Positions 62,564-64,000 of a DNA stretch of 64,000 nucleotides are shown piece by piece. The number at the start of each line of letters is the position of its first letter. Positions within the stretch are counted from its first letter, which is position 1. This DNA comes from Blastococcus litoris (lineage in GTDB: Bacteria; Actinomycetota; Actinomycetes; Mycobacteriales; Geodermatophilaceae). Under the pieces are notes generated by a model that was not told where the DNA came from, did no database searches, and was given only the letters and a program-made list of their open reading frames with translations. Location: the NCBI RefSeq assembly GCF_003075095.1, contig NZ_QCZF01000004.1, positions 186,001-250,000 on the forward strand, read 5' to 3'. The position numbers and the translations under genes were made by a program.

Positions 62564-63556
62564 GTGACCAGCGTCGCGATCGGCCCGGCGGACCAGCTCG
62601 ATCCCCGGCTGCTCGAGCACCGCCGTGAGCTGACCGGCTACTGCTACCGGATGCTCGGCTCGTCCTTCGACGCCGAGGACGCGGTGCAGGAGACCATGGT
62701 GCGGGCGTGGCGCGGGCTCGGTGACTTCGAGGGCCGGTCGGCGCTGCGGTCCTGGCTGTACCGCATCGCCACCAACGTCTGCCTCGACCAGCTGTCCGGC
62801 CGGCAGCGCCGCGCCCTGCCGATGGACCTGGCCGGCTCGCCCTCGCCTCCGGTCGAGTCCTCGCTCGCCGCCCGCCGGCCGGGGACGGCGTGGATCGAGC
62901 CGGTGCTCGACCGCCAGGTGCTGCCCGAGGACGGCGACCCGGCGGAGCGCGCGGTCGCCAAGGAGTCGATCCGGCTGGCGTTCGTCGCGGCGCTGCAGCA
63001 CCTGCCGCCGCGCCAGCGGGCGGTGCTGATCCTCCGCGAGGTGCTGCGGTGGAAGGCCGACGAGGTGGCCCAGCTGCTCGACACCACGGTGGCCTCGGTG
63101 AACAGCGCGCTGCAACGGGCCCGGGCCACGCTGGCGGCCTCCGGCGGGGTGCCCGAGCCGCGGCGGGAGCTGGACGCCGAGGACCGCCAGCTGCTGGCCC
63201 GGTACGTGGACGCGTTCGAGCGCTACGACATCGACGCCTTCGTGCGGCTGCTGCACGAGGACGCGACCCAGCACATGCCTCCGTTCGAGATGTGGCTGCG
63301 CGGTCGCGAGGACATCGGTACCTGGATGCTCGGCCCGGGCGCGGCCTGCCGTGACTCCGTGATCATCGAGGCCCCGGCCAACGGCACGCCGGCCTTCGCG
63401 CAGTACAAGCCGCGCAAGGAGGGCGGTGGTCGCGAGCCCTGGGCGTTGCACGTGCTCGAGGTGGAGGACGGGCGGATCGCCCACATCTCGAGCTTCCTCG
63501 ACCTCGACGGCAACCAGCTGTTCGCGAGGCTCGGCCTGCCGACGCTGGTCGACTGA
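62564..63556 (+). CDS. sigG: ECF sigma factor of SigG type with C-terminal SnoaL-like domain
   Basis: A 330-residue sigma-70 family protein. Region 2 is YCYRMLGSSFDAEDAVQETMVRAWRGL with the WLYRIATNVCLD extension; region 4 is LPPRQRAVLILREVLRWKADEVAQLLDTTVASVNSALQRAR. From about residue 205 comes a SnoaL/NTF2-like domain (LARYVDAFERYDIDAFVRLLHEDATQHMPP), the layout of the SigG/TIGR02960 group, where it probably regulates activity in place of an anti-sigma factor. A VOC gene follows, as often seen with this group. GTG start with GAGGAG about 9 nt upstream. Confidence 0.88.
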   Translation: MTSVAIGPADQLDPRLLEHRRELTGYCYRMLGSSFDAEDAVQETMVRAWRGLGDFEGRSALRSWLYRIATNVCLDQLSGRQRRALPMDLAGSPSPPVESSLAARRPGTAWIEPVLDRQVLPEDGDPAERAVAKESIRLAFVAALQHLPPRQRAVLILREVLRWKADEVAQLLDTTVASVNSALQRARATLAASGGVPEPRRELDAEDRQLLARYVDAFERYDIDAFVRLLHEDATQHMPPFEMWLRGREDIGTWMLGPGAACRDSVIIEAPANGTPAFAQYKPRKEGGGREPWALHVLEVEDGRIAHISSFLDLDGNQLFARLGLPTLVD

Positions 63557-63628
63557 CGCCGGGCGCCGCCGATGATTCCCGGGCGGCCGACGGGTCCTAG
63601 GAGCAGGACCTTCGAGAGGGGACATCTC

Positions 63629-64000
63629 ATGCTCGGCGACAGCCCTGCCTTCAGCGGTTTCTCGGTCAGCGACCCGGTGGCCGCGCGCCGCTTCTACGAG
63701 GAGACCCTGGGCCTGCGCGTCTCCGACGAGGAGATGGAGGGCATCATGCGGCTCCACCTCGGCGGCGGCACCGACGTGCTGGTGTACGGGAAGCCGAACC
63801 ACGCGCCGGCCACGTTCACGGTGCTCAACTTCCCGGTGGCCGACGTCGAGAAGGCCGTCGACGAGCTGACCGCGCGCGGCGTCCGGTTCGAGCAGTACGA
63901 GAACCCGCCCACCGACGCCAAGGGGATCATGCGCGAGGGCGGCCCGCTCATCGCCTGGTTCACCGACCCGGCGGGCAACGTCTTCTCGGTGATCGAGGAG
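63629..64000 (+). CDS. VOC family protein (3' end outside window)
   Basis: The frame runs off the window after 124 residues. It is a single glyoxalase/dioxygenase-fold module: [24 protein letters not shown] at the start, [21 protein letters not shown] in the middle and [14 protein letters not shown] at the end, whose Glu is the usual metal ligand. Almost the entire protein is present. GAGAGGGG precedes the ATG. It lies 72 nt after the SigG-type gene and may be its target. Confidence 0.88.
   Translation, partial: MLGDSPAFSGFSVSDPVAARRFYEETLGLRVSDEEMEGIMRLHLGGGTDVLVYGKPNHAPATFTVLNFPVADVEKAVDELTARGVRFEQYENPPTDAKGIMREGGPLIAWFTDPAGNVFSVIEE

Overview
The window is very GC-rich and densely coded, with many GTG starts and 1-4 nt ATGA/GTGA-type gene overlaps. 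It carries FO synthase (coenzyme F420), mycothiol-linked proteins, a CtaJ/DUF5130 pair, a MetS/MetP pair, GlbO-type truncated haemoglobin, Eis and ECF sigma/anti-sigma pairs. This points to an actinobacterium; a Geodermatophilaceae-like soil or rock-surface genus is my best guess, but no rRNA is present to prove it. I see no insertion sequence, prophage, CRISPR array or origin. The window looks like ordinary chromosome with two small accessory islands and a few decayed genes.

Layout. 1-5209: a tightly coupled operon (5' end cut off) encoding a PEP-synthase-type ATP/pyruvate-binding half, a biotin carrier, a biotin carboxylase, an OadA/pyruvate-carboxylase-type carboxyltransferase and a HAD-IIA phosphatase, closed by a hairpin. 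5290-6778: an FNT channel and a CoA-binding protein. 6812-9625: a decayed F420-reductase-like gene beside fbiC. 9695-15000: a MetPS-type Na+ symporter, then an ECF sigma / anti-sigma / ABC-exporter operon. 15141-22596: an AfsR/SARP regulator and a compact RiPP cluster of a 52-residue double-glycine precursor (22438-22596), an ATP-grasp ligase, a PpiC-like maturation protein and a C39-peptidase ABC transporter. 22736-31689: flavin and FAD oxidoreductases, a transglutaminase-like protein, a SGNH hydrolase, a PAS-GGDEF-EAL protein, a luciferase-like monooxygenase and a small secreted protein. 31886-36268: nadABC with a divergent NrtR-type repressor and a probable operator between them. 36239-42084: a lytic transglycosylase, tRNA-Arg(UCU), ssb, ettA, a thioesterase, bioY and glbO. 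42081-50485: MscS/MFS/GlbO operon, prolyl oligopeptidase, HNH protein, amidase, ctaJ-DUF5130. 50652-64000: pepN, an Rv2466c-like reductase with an altered active site, DHA2 efflux pump, SDR, rpiB, DUF2855, DinB-like protein, eis-like acetyltransferase, a NarL-type two-component system, a SigG-type sigma factor and a VOC protein cut by the window end.

The most interesting item is the RiPP cluster. Its precursor is very short and lies directly upstream of the ATP-grasp gene with an attenuator-like hairpin between them; together they make a self-contained make-modify-cleave-export unit resembling graspetide (omega-ester peptide) systems, but with a core that lacks repeated Thr/Glu motifs. Second is the biotin-dependent carboxylase operon, which joins a phosphotransfer enzyme half and a phosphatase to a carboxyltransferase whose pyruvate-binding segment is rewritten, suggesting a non-pyruvate acceptor.
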